DNA of 64,000 bases. Origin: Plazaster borealis. Taxonomy: Eukaryota > Echinodermata > Asteroidea > Forcipulatida > Labidiasteridae. The stretch spans positions 620,001 to 684,000 of the forward strand of contig CM037462.1 of NCBI GenBank assembly GCA_021014325.1, given 5' to 3'. The notes below the pieces were generated by a model. It ran no database searches. It was not told the DNA's origin and worked only from the letters and a program-made list of their open reading frames with translations. Positions 1-17,200 of this stretch are shown piece by piece. Numbering within the stretch: the first letter of the stretch is position 1; each line of letters starts with the position of its first letter. Both the position numbers and the translations under genes were made by a program.

Positions 1-5148
<5,148 letters not shown>

Positions 5149-5519
5149 TTTTGATTTATTTATTGCAGCATCAAATCAAACAATGTGGATTATTTTTTGG
5201 GGAAAAGTGACAGATATCGTCGACCTGATTGCCTTACATTTCAATCAACACGACCAAACGCACACGTGTGAACGACGAGTTATGTTGTAATGTTTGTATC
5301 GAGTGCGCCCTCCTTTGACAAAGTTTAGAGTTGTTTTATACAATCAACATAGAGGGCAGCCTTTTATTCTAAACAATAACTCATTTTTTGTTTGATTTAG
5401 TGTTGTCATGGTTGTGTCCAATTGAGAATCGATATTAATCAGCCTTATTAAAACCACCAAGGAATAAGACTAATATTGGTCAACACGTCTCTAGTTTTAA
5501 GGTTATAACAAAACGGACA

Positions 5520-5603
5520 ATGGCGCTTTCTCGCATAGGCTCTTGCAAGCTTGCCCAAGAGGTTGGGTGTGCTTGTGGAGTAGCTTTAAGGGATAAGCAG
5601 TAG
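5520..5603 (+). CDS. 27-codon ORF, possible first exon or gene remnant
   Basis: The ORF starts with ATG in good context (GGACAATGG) and reads MALSRIGSCKLAQEVGCACG, ending at TAG 5601-5603. It is divergent from DIMT1, 370 bases from its start codon. The N-terminus looks a little like a mitochondrial leader, but I recognise no family. It could be a first exon, a retro-fragment or chance. Confidence 0.15.
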   Translation: MALSRIGSCKLAQEVGCACGVALRDKQ

Positions 5604-6051
5604 ACCATGTATGGTGTTTTTTTTTATAAATCATTCCCTTTTTCTCCCAGTTAGATCAAGATAATAGAAATAAATTCTAGTCTAGTAGTATGCATAAAAA
5701 GGTCCTCCCCAACTGCACCCCCATATACTCTTATTCTTTCTCCATTGTTGTCAGTGCACTCTTAAAGATAACCGAAAGATGCCAGCTCCGTTGACCTCAA
5801 AATAATCCAGAGTTTAAATCTTTGATGAGGTCAAGTCTTCAAAGGTGTTTCAAAGTCGACCTGTTCAGTTTTGCAAGTTGCATTCCTAATCTGCAGCCCC
5901 CCTGCCCCCTTCTCTGGTTACACCACTGCCCTGCCATTGCCTTGGTGCCCTTTGAAACCTCCCAGTACCAGTAAGCTTTCCCTCGTAGAGCTGCCATTAA
6001 TTTGACCAAGGACAAGAACTACCTCACCCTTACAAGTGCAAGGCATCAGGT

Positions 6052-6422
6052 TTAAAGTGACACGTTGCCTTGGATATGGACAGTAAAAATCATTTGTTGT
6101 GAAATGAATTGAAATGAAAATATGGTTGGAAAGATGTTTAAAAAGTAGAATAAAATGATCCACCCAAATATGGCTCAAAACTGTGTGGTTCTCTTTTACT
6201 CGTGAACTAACGCAATCCACCATTTTGTGGAATAAAATGTGGTTCTACAAAGTGGCCGACCATGTAAGTTCATGAAGTAAAAGGAAGACCACACAATTTC
6301 ACGGCATATTTGTGTGGATCATTATATTCTACTTTTTAAAACATCTTTCCAACCATATTAATCCCATAACAAACGCTTTTTATAGCCTAAAGCGCCCAAT
6401 CCAAGGCAACGTGTCCCTTTAA
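6052..6422. mobile_element. MITE with TTAAAG ends (~371 bp)
   Basis: Terminal inverted repeats: TTAAAGTGACACGTTGCC at the left, and the complement of GGCAACGTGTCCCTTTAA at the right. The inner halves also pair (blocks around ATATGGTTGGAAAGATGTTT and AAACATCTTTCCAACCATAT), so the whole element can fold into one long hairpin. No coding capacity. TTAA at both ends fits a TTAA target duplication. Confidence 0.75.
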
Positions 6423-7454
6423 AATCTACCCCACAAGACAAACAAAACACCGCAATACATGTAATGACTTGAAATACTCACACAGACAAATTACAAACTT
6501 TTTTACAATGGCATAACTAAGTTTTTATTCAGAAGATTGCCAGAACGGCCTCTCTTTCAAGTAGTTTCGATAATAATGAAATGGATTGTAGATGATTTAT
6601 TTTCCAAGAGCCCGACTGCTAATATTCAGAAGTAGACCTAGCAGTATTTTATGGAAGTTTCCTTTTTTTTACATGAAGCAAATTGTGGAACAAATCTTGA
6701 GACGACATCAGATTTCTGTTCTGATATTTCCTCTGACGATGCACAAGAAGGTTTCATTTGCAGACGTTCACAACAGCTCTGTGTTTTACAATTGGTGTGG
6801 TTGCTGATGATGGGAATTAGAGATGTCAGATGTCACCTGCAGAAAAAGAAATTAACAATCAGGGGTGAGAGTCGTTGCTGACAAAAAGGTCTGAAACTAC
6901 TAAGATCCAAATTTTTAGGAGGCATAGTGTTAGCCAAAGGGGTGTCTGTGCGACTTTTGGACACCCTCTTTTAAATTTGGACACCCTGTTCTATCTGTCA
7001 TTTATAGTTATTATAATTTAAGTGAACAATTTGGACACCCAGTTTTTAAATTTCCAGCAAATTTTGAAACCCTTTTACCAAGTCCTGGATAAAACCTTGT
7101 TAGGAGGCATGTTGCAATGATGGCATTTCCACCTTTTGGTAACCCCTGGAGTTATAGATTTCAAGGAGCTTTTAGAAACAGTATTCTCAACACTAGAAAG
7201 GTAGATCAAAGAGCACAATTTCCTTAGATCTGGAGAAAATAACAGGTTTTTCTTCACGAGGCAGGCATAACACAATCTGAATTCAGATAAAAGGCTGAAA
7301 TTTCTCAGTCGCCTAACAACAACAAATTGACATCTAGACTTCTTAAAATAATCTTGCAGCACAGAGGCCTGCATACTATTTCACCAGAACTCAGAATCCT
7401 TCATAATCTAACAAAGTTTAACTGGATTTTTTTTTGTCTGCCAACCTTGCAGGT

Positions 7455-7612
7455 TTCAGGCCTGGAATTTCATCTTTGAGAGGGCAAGGCCATTTTCATT
7501 TTGCATAAGGGCACTTGAAGCCTATAGGAAACTTTTGATGGGGCACAATGGCCAAGACCAGAGACAACATAGGCAGTGACCTCCATGGCCTCTGTGTAAT
7601 TCCAGGCCTGAG
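7455..7612. repeat. Short inverted-repeat element
   Basis: CAGGCCTGGAATT near the left end pairs with AATTCCAGGCCTG at the right end, and GGCAAGGCCATT pairs roughly with AATGGCCAAGACC inside. About 158 bp, non-coding, probably a MITE remnant. A related end, CAGGCCTGAAATT, lies near 12106. Confidence 0.5.
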
Positions 7613-7777
7613 GTTTAAGATGCAAGTATGTTTGGTTCTGTAGTACAGCACCAAGTCCCAAACAGAACCTGACGTTGGATTCTGAAGGGTTTTAATTAAG
7701 TAAGGGGAGAGGTAGGCATTCATCAGTAATAAATTACCTTGTTACATAAGATGAAGAGTAGCCATTTCCTTTTTCTT

Positions 7778-9142
7778 CTACCTCAGCCTCCGAGCCTCTC
7801 TCTCAGACTCTAGCAGAGTAAGGATGTCTCCATCTCTAACTGGCCCCTTCACATTACGGATGATGGAACGATTGGAGTCGTCGAGGAACTCCACTCTCAC
7901 TTGTGTACACTGGCCCTGGGAACCGGTACGGCCGAGCACCTTGGTAACCTGTCCATGGGAAAGATGCGCATTTATTATTGATCTTGAACTGGTTTATTAC
8001 ACACTCGTCCTTAGAAGAAATACATTGATTTGATTCTAACTTAACTCGCATCAAGTCATAATTCTTCCGAAGTTATCTGTTGAAACATGTATTTAAACTG
8101 TAGTTGTACTATTAAAGAAATTGCTTGGAGGTTGGAACAATAGTGTGGGATTGTTGTAACTGACCGCCACTTTTTCCGTAGTATGTTTATGCATGTTAAG
8201 GTTGGTTTACTCGGCAGGATCTGTAAGTTTGGGGGCAGGGATTCCCCTCAACTTTTAGCCTTATATTCATAAAATCATAATTTATATGTATAGCCTATCC
8301 TAGCTTCTTTCTGGTGATTTATAGGTTATCAGAAAAAAAAGCATTTTGTGTGTGTTTGTTTGGGCTTGTTACCTAGATTTTACTCAATTCATATTTGTGG
8401 CACGGACAAAAAAATGATGCTCTGCTTCCTGTAGGCCCTAATATTAGTAATTTTTATTGCGAATCTGCCATCATCATGATCATCCAGAACACTGTAGCCC
8501 AAGTATTGGAGACTTTGGAATTGGAACGCTAGGTAGGTGGCAGCAGACTTACCAGGTAAATTTCCATTGTTTGTTTACATAGTTCTTATATTATAATGCG
8601 CACATTGCTGAGAACAATGGATTTAACTGGTAAGTCTGCTGCCACCTAGCTACCTACAACGTCCTACCTAGTAGTAGTAGTAGTACTTAGCATCCCACTT
8701 TGTCATTGATTGATGTAGGCCTATTTAATTTTAATTTTAAAATAACTGATTCCAGCACAAGCATGACAAGGGGGACTTAGGAATTAATTTGTTAATTTCG
8801 AAACATTACGATAAGGAATGTGTTTTAGTCAAGTAATTTAAGGCCACAAACAACAATTCGTATATTTGTAAGAATGTGCAGAAAGATTAAACAGCGCCCT
8901 CGTCGGGCACACGTGCAAACGTACGTATGTACAGTGTGAAGCGGATAGAATTTAGTAACACGCATTTTTTAACCGCAAATTTTTAAGTCATCCAAAAACT
9001 ACATTTTCACGTACAGATGAAATATCAAATTTAAATTAATATAAACTATGACATATCGTGTCTACATTAGCTGTAGTTCTGGTGGTTCAAAATATTTTAA
9101 AATGTGTCATTTTACCTTCGCAAGCTTGACTGGCTTGTCCAT
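7778..9142 (-). CDS. RPS28: 40S ribosomal protein S28 (eS28)
   Basis: Structural protein of the small ribosomal subunit, on the head near the mRNA exit. Two coding exons: 9116-9142 (MDKPVKLAK) and 7778-7948, giving 65 residues, full length for an invertebrate eS28. The OB-fold core is intact, with [20 protein letters not shown] followed by [11 protein letters not shown], and the family C-terminus [10 protein letters not shown] directly before TAG. Splice borders are GT-AG, in phase. The ATG is chosen because the N-terminus matches the family and the intron falls after codon 9. The pyrimidine stretch about 30 bases upstream on the minus strand could be a TOP start. The intron holds a hairpin at 8530-8656. 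The gene is head-to-head with NDUFA7. Confidence 0.97.
8530..8656. repeat. Hairpin element inside the RPS28 intron
   Basis: AGGTGGCAGCAGACTTACCA in the left arm is complemented by TGGTAAGTCTGCTGCCACCT in the right arm, with arms of ~42 bp and a loop of ~40 bp. It is either a short MITE or a structured RNA in the host intron. Each arm carries an ACTTACC or GGTAAGT block that looks like a splice donor on one strand. Confidence 0.8.
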
Positions 9143-9458
9143 TTTTGCGTTATCTCGCAAGTGAGAAATCAAAGAGGTCAACTTCCACGGGCTTTTTCAC
9201 TACCTTAAAATAAAAATAATAATAAAAACACTTACTTTGAACAAATTGATATCATTTAGCTTTTTTTAAATATAAAATTATTCATTAAACTAATTCTTCA
9301 ATGTAATGGTTACATTAATACTAAATAAAAACATTTTAAATCTAAATAGTTTACAACTTATTACAACAAACGTTGACCTTCGTTGGTGTCCTAAGTGCAA
9401 AGTCAAAACAGCGTAGCGTGTGCGTTCTTGGGGGACAAGGTACCAGCGAAATAGCAAA
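9143..9458. promoter_or_regulatory. Shared bidirectional promoter interval of RPS28 and NDUFA7
   Basis: 316 bases separate the two divergent start codons. There is no TATA box. The minus strand has CCTCTTTGATTTC about 30 bases before the RPS28 ATG, a plausible TOP-type start. The plus side is GC-richer just before the NDUFA7 ATG. Transcription starts are not determinable from sequence alone. Confidence 0.6.
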
Positions 9459-12400
9459 ATGGCAACTGCTTCGCCGATTATCCAAGCTCTCCGTAATTTT
9501 TTGGCCGGGGTATGTTTATTCCCTTATATTCTTCACATTTTAAAAATGAACCTCAACAATTATTTGTCAGTGCATGTAATGAATCTAGTACCAAATGTTT
9601 TGCTGACGTGATAAATGTTTGCAGAGGGACTAGATGGTACATTTTGTGCAGACAAGATTTGAATAGACTGGTGCCCTTATTGTGCATTGTGTGAAGTTGG
9701 TGACTGGGTACTGGGGAATATGTCTATACTTATAAAGTCCGAATTTGGAATTGCGAACTGCATTTACTTTTTTAAATAAGTGCTTTTTCAAGTTTTGTCC
9801 ACCTTTTATTTATTGTATTTCGGAATGTGTATAAACTAGTAATTACTGTATTTCATTTTCGCTGCAACAATCAATGTTAATTTTTAAAATTAAATTATGT
9901 ATTAATTTATCTTTCATTTTCAATTCATGTTCATTCATTTCTTGTCATTCCTTTTCCTTCCTTTTGTTGTACTTTTGATGGAAAACACTTAGATAAAAAA
10001 ACACAAAAACCCCCAAAACAAACAATAAGCATCTTCATGGAATCATGACATATGTACCATCTTGTTCAACGGGCAGATTTGTTTATTTTGAACTTGCGTT
10101 GCCACACCTTCCAAGTTCCAGACGTGTGTGTGTAGTTACCTTGCCCCAAAAGGCCAAGTCGCAGGGGGGCGCAAGCAAAAAGTGTTCGAAATGAACAAAT
10201 CTGCCCCTTCCCTTCAAGATGGGGCATTATTACCGTGGAGGTGCGTCAGCCTTAAATATTATTAAATTTAAATAAACTCATAATGATATAAAATAGTGAA
10301 CACTTTAACAACCTTGTGGCATCTTGAATCAATGGTTTGTTAAAATGTTTTGAACACTCACTTATAACATTACCGTCTGCTCAAACTTCACGCATGCGTC
10401 TAGAAGGTGCCTGAAAATTCAAGCCACAAGTCAAAGATGATGAGTGTTCAAAATAAACAAATATCCTTGAAATACAAGATGGCTTGTCATATATTGTGAA
10501 CGTTTTTTTTGAACCTACACTTGTTTGTCATTGATTTTTAACATTAACTTCTTCTGTATTTTTTGTAATCGGAAAAATTTCCGGAGGCGGCTGCCACTTT
10601 CTGAAGCTTTTTTTTAATTTTTTTTTTTTAAAATTTATTCATGAGGATGTTTCCAATCGACTGGGGTAGGGAGCAAAATTCTACGATAAATGGATTTCAT
10701 AGGGGGACGGTTTAAAAAAATATATATATATATATATTTTCTCGAAAATCCGGGGAAAAAAATGGCACTTTCTCACTCTGTTTCTCCTCTCCACCGTCCT
10801 GTCTCCTCTCTCACCTACTCTCCATGTCTGTACCTATCTGTATATTGCTGTGGGGAAAGGGGGAAACATTATTAATCCATCAAATCAAGCAATGAACTTA
10901 CCGGGATTCGAACCTGTATCAAGAGAGGGAGAGAACAAATTATTATACATAGCATGTAGCCTACACCGCTCGGCTATGAGGCTTTGATACCAAGAAGTGT
11001 TCGTTGGTTGTAATTCAATCTCCCATTACATGGGTCACTAAAGGTCATAATGAATATGTAACGATGACCGACTGATTGGAGAAATTGCATAACGCGCGAA
11101 CACACACACAGTAAAGAAACGATACAAAATGGCGTAGGGCGATTTTTTTCATGTCGCGCAGGCCGGTTTTGGACCCTTTTTTCACGCCTTTCCAATTTTT
11201 CCAGCGGCCTATTCATACTTAGGATATTTTTCTCCACTCCTTCCGGACAGGTAAGACCCAAAATTTTCTTAATTCGGGGGGATTAAAGTGGCAGCCGCCT
11301 CCGGAATTTTACCCAATTCAGCAAGGTCTCCAGCATCTTCTGTATCTTCTGTATTTTTTGTAATCTTATCATGTCCACACACGCTAGATGTTGTGTTTCA
11401 GACTGAACACAGTCTTTGGCACTTTTGTTGAATTCAGCAAGGTCTCCAGCATCACATTTCTGCTCCAGTAAGGGACATCTGATTTATTTCCATACAGCCC
11501 AGGCCAGCTTGAGTCAGAACCTATAATTATGATAGATGCAAAGAAAATTGCAGTCAATAACAGTAGAGTCAAAATTGTGACCCAATTTTAAAACTGTTGA
11601 CATTTCTTCCTTTTTTGCAGCGGAATCTTCAACTTAAGTTACAGAATCGCTATCCGAAAGAAGTATCTCCAAGGTCAGTAGAAACAAATAAATACCCGGC
11701 TTAAACTTAAAGGGATACATTTGGTAATGACTCTGAAAATTAATGGCAAAAAAACTTACTTGGTAAGAGTACAACAGCTTTGGATAGTATAATGCATATA
11801 GAGAAACCTTTCACCTCGAAGTACTGCGGTTATGGAAAAATATATCACTTTTTATCCCCGAAAAATTTGAATCTGAGAAGCATTACTGCAGTTACGTTTC
11901 TCAGTGTATTCCAATTGCAGATTATTCTTCCTGTGTGGACATAACCGCTCCAGATTATCGGCAATATCTAAAAAACGCAACCACCTTTTGAAATGAAAAA
12001 AAATGTATAAATTTTGGTATCGGCCCGATACGCTAGCTTTTGCATGGGGAGAACCCTGTATACCAACCCAAGCAATGGTCAAAGGCAACAGAGGCGTGAA
12101 GTATCAGGCCTGAAATTGCAAAATAGCCCTACCCCAACCCTAGAATACAGTTTTAACAAGCAAGAGTAGGCCTAATTGTCCACTGTTTTTAATTTAGGTC
12201 CATACCGGAGCCAGACCTGCCTGATGGGGTATCACATCGTCTGTCTGCTAACTACTACTGCACCAGAGATGGCAGGAGAGAATCAAAGCCTGGTACTATG
12301 GTATACTCGGGCGTCAAGAGACTAGCTGAACCCAAATCAACTTCAGAAGGGTGAGTCCCAAAGACTTTGACGAGTGACCAAATCAATCATGTTTTTTTGT

Positions 12401-13478
12401 GGGGTCAAGAAAACAAAGCCACAAAAATCGGTTTTGATTTTCTGTGGACTTTGAGAACTTTGAATGGCATCTGTGTAGCTTTTTGAATTTTCTATTTGTA
12501 TGATAATTTGTATTTTATATTGTTGTATTGGTGCATTTCTCTAAATATATTTTCACATTACACATATTTTTACTTTTTGGAATAATTTGTGTGTGCATTG
12601 TTGTAACTGCATTTTTGTATTTTTCATGGCATGAAATAATGTATAAATCAATGTATTATTTTAACTGCTCCTTTGCATATCAATTTGCCTATGTTCATGT
12701 TTTTGCTACTCTTTGATTTGTATTCCTTTTGTTTTTCTGATGTGAATAACATTTATTGATTGTGTAGTGATTTTGTTCATTGAATGCAGTGTGAACTTGT
12801 ATATTTGTACTTATTCATTTGTAGCTTCTATGTAATGAATACCTGATAACTGTACTTTCTCTCCTACTCTTTGTAACATTTTCATGTGAGTTGACCAACA
12901 ATTTTAAACCATCTAAATGCAGGGTTGTGTATGGTGGCACACCTGTGCACAAAAATATGAACTTCAGGCTGACATAGTTTATTATTCACAATCAAAGTGG
13001 ATGAGATTGAATAGTCAGACAGTAGGAGGGTTGACTATGTGCTGTGTAGATGTTTTTAACACATGGTATCATATTGCATGTTGGCATAGTTTTGTGGACG
13101 ATATTAAATGGTCAGACAGTAGGAGGGTTGACTGTGTAGATGCTTTTACCACATGATATCATATTGCAGGCTGACCTAGTTTTTCTAATTCATTATTTTT
13201 ACCTGTCAACATTTTGGTATTGTCCCCTCACTTTGCTTACTTTCTGGTTCTACTTTGATTGTCTCGTCTATTTGAATCTTTCCAATGTAATTGTTCACAT
13301 TACACCAAGTGTTTCAAAATGTAACCTTTGGCTACTTTGGTGCATAAATTCTATCTCTAAAATATTGACTTCTTTTTATTGTTCCATCAGTGCTACAGCT
13401 ATTGCTGCTGCCAAACCAGTCACTCCTGGAAGCAGGCCATCATGGAAAATTTCAGCAGATGAACCCTACTTGATGTAA
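9459..13478 (+). CDS. NDUFA7: NADH dehydrogenase (ubiquinone) 1 alpha subcomplex subunit 7
   Basis: Supernumerary subunit (B14.5a) of mitochondrial complex I on the matrix arm. Four coding exons with in-phase GT-AG borders: 9459-9509, 11621-11673, 12198-12350 and 13391-13478, giving 114 residues (human 113). Family landmarks are LIQ-like IIQALRNFLAG at the N-terminus, LQLKLQNRYP at residues ~20-29, the strongly conserved NYYCTRDGRRES in the middle, and WKISADEPYLM at the end. The start is fixed by the N-terminus and by AAAATGG context. A weak poly(A) signal ATTAAA sits at 13495-13500. Introns 1 and 3 carry mobile-element and tandem-repeat sequence, and intron 2 contains a MITE copy. The protein is intact. 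Confidence 0.95.
10057..10482. repeat. Two adjacent inverted repeats in NDUFA7 intron 1
   Basis: The first (about 10057-10223) pairs CCATCTTG and GGGCAGATTTGTT with AACAAATCTGCCCC and CAAGATGG. The second (about 10319-10482) has the same arm plan: CATCTTGAAT...TTTTGAACACTCA pairs with TGAGTGTTCAAAA...CAAGATGG. They are probably two copies of one small element family. Confidence 0.55.
10573..11310. mobile_element. ~740-bp element with 24-bp terminal inverted repeats
   Basis: The ends CCGGAGGCGGCTGCCACTTT (left) and AAAGTGGCAGCCGCCTCCGG (right) are exact complements. The interior has no transposase and includes a tRNA-like segment. The phrase CTTCTGTATTTTTTGTAATC occurs just before the left end and again at about 11345, so a larger flanking duplication accompanies the insertion. 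It lies in NDUFA7 intron 1. Confidence 0.75.
10898..10982 (-). repeat. tRNA-like Pol III segment (pseudo-tRNA / SINE head)
   Basis: On the minus strand it reads TAGCCGAGCGGTGTAGG (A-box) and, about 60 bases on, GGTTCGAATCCCGG (perfect B-box). The spacing and a long variable region resemble a type II (Leu/Ser) tRNA. The acceptor ends do not pair, so a functional tRNA is not supported. Confidence 0.5.
11707..12010 (+). mobile_element. MITE fragment, family shared with 32937 and 62613
   Basis: Starts TTAAAGGGATACATTTGGTAA and shares long blocks with two other copies, for example ACTTACTTGGTAAG, GAATCTGAGAAGC and CGTGTGGACATAACCGCTCC-like text. The right end is lost, and no CCCTTTAA terminus is found. 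It lies in NDUFA7 intron 2. Confidence 0.7.
12968..13180. repeat. Tandem duplication in NDUFA7 intron 3
   Basis: Two units of about 95 bp share GTCAGACAGTAGGAGGGTTG, ACACATGGTATCATATTGCA-like and GGCTGACATAG-like blocks. They differ by small substitutions and a few indels, so this is an older local duplication. Confidence 0.75.
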
Positions 13479-13855
13479 TCTCCACTTAGAAAGGATTAAA
13501 TACCATTGTAAATAGAAAACAAAAAATATTGTAATAACTTTGTTCAAACTTATTGATGCAATAGATTTGTCTAAAATTTTCACCCCCAAATTATTAAATC
13601 ATCACAATGAATAGTTTTGATGTTTGGTTTAAAAACAAAACTTGAAGGACATTATGATGTTTAGCTTTACAGTCGAGGGTGTTTTCATGAATCACAGGTA
13701 CAGGTACAGAAAATTGTACTTTCACTTAAGCAGGACTGTAAACAATTGTTTATCGAGGATCTGGGAAAACAAACGTCCAATTTGCTTGAATTTTAGAAAC
13801 CAGAGTCCATTTTCATAAAGCTGCTTGGCGAAAAATACTGCTTTACACTTATTTG

Positions 13856-14231
13856 TTAAAGGAACACTACAGAATTGGTTTTTGCTAACAAAACAGTTGC
13901 TGGCAGTGTAAGCACTTTATATAATCCACCATATACATAAACTGACAAACCTGTAGAAGTTTGAGATCGATCGGCCATCTGGGTCACGAGAAAATAGTGA
14001 AAAACCGATTACACATTTTCATGTGTTATACAATGCATGAATAAAACGCTCATGAGCGATAAACTCCAATCGGAAATTAGTTTTATTTATTTCTCATCAA
14101 ATAATGGCATTTCAGACAGAAATATTTCATGGGATGTTTTCTACTATCATCATCATTAGACCGTGTAAGTTTTATGTAAATCTGTGATCTTAAAGAAAAT
14201 TTTAATTACCAGTTCTGTAACGTTCCTTTAA
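13856..14231. mobile_element. MITE with TTAAAGG ends (376 bp)
   Basis: Begins TTAAAGGAACACTACAGAAT and ends with CAGTTCTGTAACGTTCCTTTAA. These ends are imperfect complements, with TTAA on both sides. The interior is AT-rich, with no ORF. It lies just downstream of NDUFA7. Confidence 0.75.
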
Positions 14232-17200
14232 GCTAAAATTAGCAGGGAACCAGTCGGGAGCGTTTTAGGTACCGTTTAGGTACCTATTCAATGAATTTGT
14301 GTAGTTTCTTCTTCTTTCTTCACAGTGCAACATAAAACTGTCAAACAAGTGAAGTGTGTCTGCCATTTCCTCTTTTATTTTGCAATATTGGCAAAGTTTC
14401 TGTCTGATTCATGAGTAATGTTTGAGTACTAAAACACCAAGATGAAGTTGAGTACACGAGTGCATGGTTTTGATTAATAAATGAGTTTGCGATGCAGTTT
14501 TTAAAGTGTCTTTTTTATATTAAATTAAGTTTGAGGTATATCTGTATTGTCTGTAAGGAGGATCCATGTATGTTTTTTCAGTGATTATCCCTTTAACTTG
14601 CGGTTGATTCCCACAACCAGACGACATGGGAATTACCCGAGACAAAATGCCAAGACCAGTTGGTGGCTGAGTAAGCATCACCCGATACCATGGATGTACG
14701 AAAAAGCAAAAACAAAAACTGTTTTCTAAATATCTTGTGTCCCAACCATCGAAACCCATACGCCGGTTTATGCGCGGGGTACCACTGGCCTGCGCGTGAC
14801 GCTGTTTTGGCGCCAATAAGCTGAATAAATGGCGCGTATTTACATAAGAAAATCTCCATCTCGTCTGCGCCAATTAAAACCGTGTTCGGCCTAAAATAAC
14901 TTCACATCGAGTCTCCTCGAAGAAGTCGTCTCTTTATTTTGTAAATGATCACCGTACGCATCATAGAGGTAGAGTGGAGCAGAGGTAGAAGTTTGGTCGT
15001 CAACGACGGTCTTGTGACGGGGTAATTGGTGTACCGTAATAACATTTTAATAGCGATCGTTGAGGGACCAGTTGGACGTCTTGTATATTTAGATTGCTAT
15101 AACAGCTGAAATACTCTCGATTTTCTAGGGCTTTGATTCTTGATGAGAAGTTCAATATCGTAGACTGTTGAATTTGTTGTAGAATGAACCTCCCTACCCC
15201 TCGATGTTCAAACGCTTTTGCTTGAACCATGGCTGATGGTGGTTTGGTACTATGTGGTACGTGGTTCATACATGTACAAGCACTCATATAACACCGTAAA
15301 CATTTATCCATTCTTACTTTTAATTATATATAGGCCTACATGTATTTAATTTGTCCACCCTTTGTGGAGTGTTGGTTTGTGGCAGTTGACGCATCTCGAT
15401 AAATTTATCGTCCCCTCGTCAACCAATTTTCTGGTGAAAAGATTGTGCTTCAGTCTTCAGAGCATCTCACACAGGCTCACATGACGTCACAATCAGCAAT
15501 CATACAACGTGTGATCTAATAACGCATCTACGCACAATGCGCGTCTATCATTTCCGCCATTTTTGACCCTTAAAATGGCGGACAGGATACGCGCGTGTAC
15601 CTGTACATAGGCCGTGTCCGAATTGGCTACGGCTAGATTTCCGCGTCGTCGTGCATTGAAGCATAGGACGTCCTTGGCAACACCCTTAGCCATAGCCGTA
15701 GCTGTAGTCGCCAATTCGGATACAGCCAAAGGCTCTATTTCACAAAGAGCTAAGATTGGTCTTAAGATGGGGGGGGGGGGGGTGGATTTGGCTGCACATG
15801 TGTGTGCGCGTTCACTTTGGATTTTTGTATTGTTGCGTCATTCACTTACCAGAACACAACAGTTGTAGTGCCAAATGCTGCTGGCAAGTTTTGCACCCAT
15901 TATTTGCCTGCGTAATACTAAATTATTGTTAACTTGGGGGGGGGGGGGTCAGCAGGAAACGTCTGCAGCATACGGACTTCATGAATCTGATATGATGCAC
16001 CAAAATGTCCCCGAAGGCTCCAAATATTCTACAGGGTATAACAGTGGGAACTAAACCGACTACAATTCGATGGTTAGCTCTCTGCTTCCTAACGAACAAA
16101 ATGAATGAATGGTTCATGTATTTAACGTCAATGGACCCTCGCCCCTCCCACAGTGATTTAAAAACCCGTCCTGAATCCGTCAATATTTGGAATAATTCAC
16201 CCATCGCTGTATTGCCTTTCTTCCCCAGTGATTTCTCCACCATTCTAAGAGAAACTTGTGTCTGAAAAGTGACACTAAGTTTGTCGAAGCAGAGCCTGCA
16301 AGCCGTCATTGCCTCGTACACGCACCTGTCACTAACGGTAATTGAAATGACCGTCTTATTTCATAATTCGCGCAATAATGACGCTCGATCCTCGACACAC
16401 AATACTCTCGGTTGTAATGCAATAGCCGGCACGAAATTTCACAAGGAATCGGGTTCCAATAAACATGTTTTTCTTTTCTTTTTCATTCTTGTAAAGGATC
16501 AATAATATTTCGGGACGTCGGGGGAGGCCAAAATGAAACGCGAGAGGAATTTTTGTTGTGGTGTCAAACTTGTCATAGTTTATTTCATTTTTTTGTCTGG
16601 GATTTACCCCCAAACTCAAGACGAAAACATCCCCGATCTAAACCTGAATCCACGAACTAACATTGAGACTATCCAACAGTAAATAAGAAAGACAAAAATC
16701 CAGACGCAAACAAACAAACAAACAAACACCTCAACAAACACCCAAGAAAAAAGAAAGTCCTTTACGAGAAATAAAGTTCAACAGACGGGCCACAACCCCA
16801 ACGCACAAAATAAAATCTTGAAAACATTTCCTTTACACTATGAAAACATTTCAGTAGCATTTCAGTTGGCTGGAACTTTTCCTTAACATTATTACAGTAC
16901 GATTGTGTTTTCTTTAGTTAAAAATCGATTTTGTTTAACTGATTAATCGCTTTTTTTTCTCTTTTTCTTTTTTTCTTTCTTCGTTTTTTTTCGTTTTTTT
17001 TATTAAGGTAGATCGCTCTCGCAATTTTTGTAATCGTTGTTTACCAAGGTCATTTAATGCAATGATATAACTTTTTTTCCTTTGAAATGTTGAAGACGCC
17101 AAACTGAACAAACGACAAAATAATTTTGACTTTGTCAAGAATCATAACACAAGAGTGCGAATATGCGAATTAATACTGCCTGTGATAATGTTTTAATATG

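Larger units (their letters stand above)
5149..7777. other. Interval between DIMT1 and RPS28
   Basis: It holds the upstream side of DIMT1 (no TATA box seen near the start codon), a 27-codon ORF at 5520, two short inverted-repeat elements (6052-6422 and 7455-7612), and the RPS28 3' flank. On the minus strand an ATTAAA at 7691-7696 is a possible poly(A) signal for RPS28, about 80 bases past its stop. No other gene is recognised. Confidence 0.5.

Noticed and set aside
10898..10982. A functional tRNA gene
   Set aside because: A- and B-boxes are good, but acceptor-stem ends do not pair and it lies in a mobile element.
14520..16321. ORFs of 60-130 codons between NDUFA7 and the DMRT2-like gene
   Set aside because: They overlap on opposite strands, have no recognised domain, and some start or end in G-runs.
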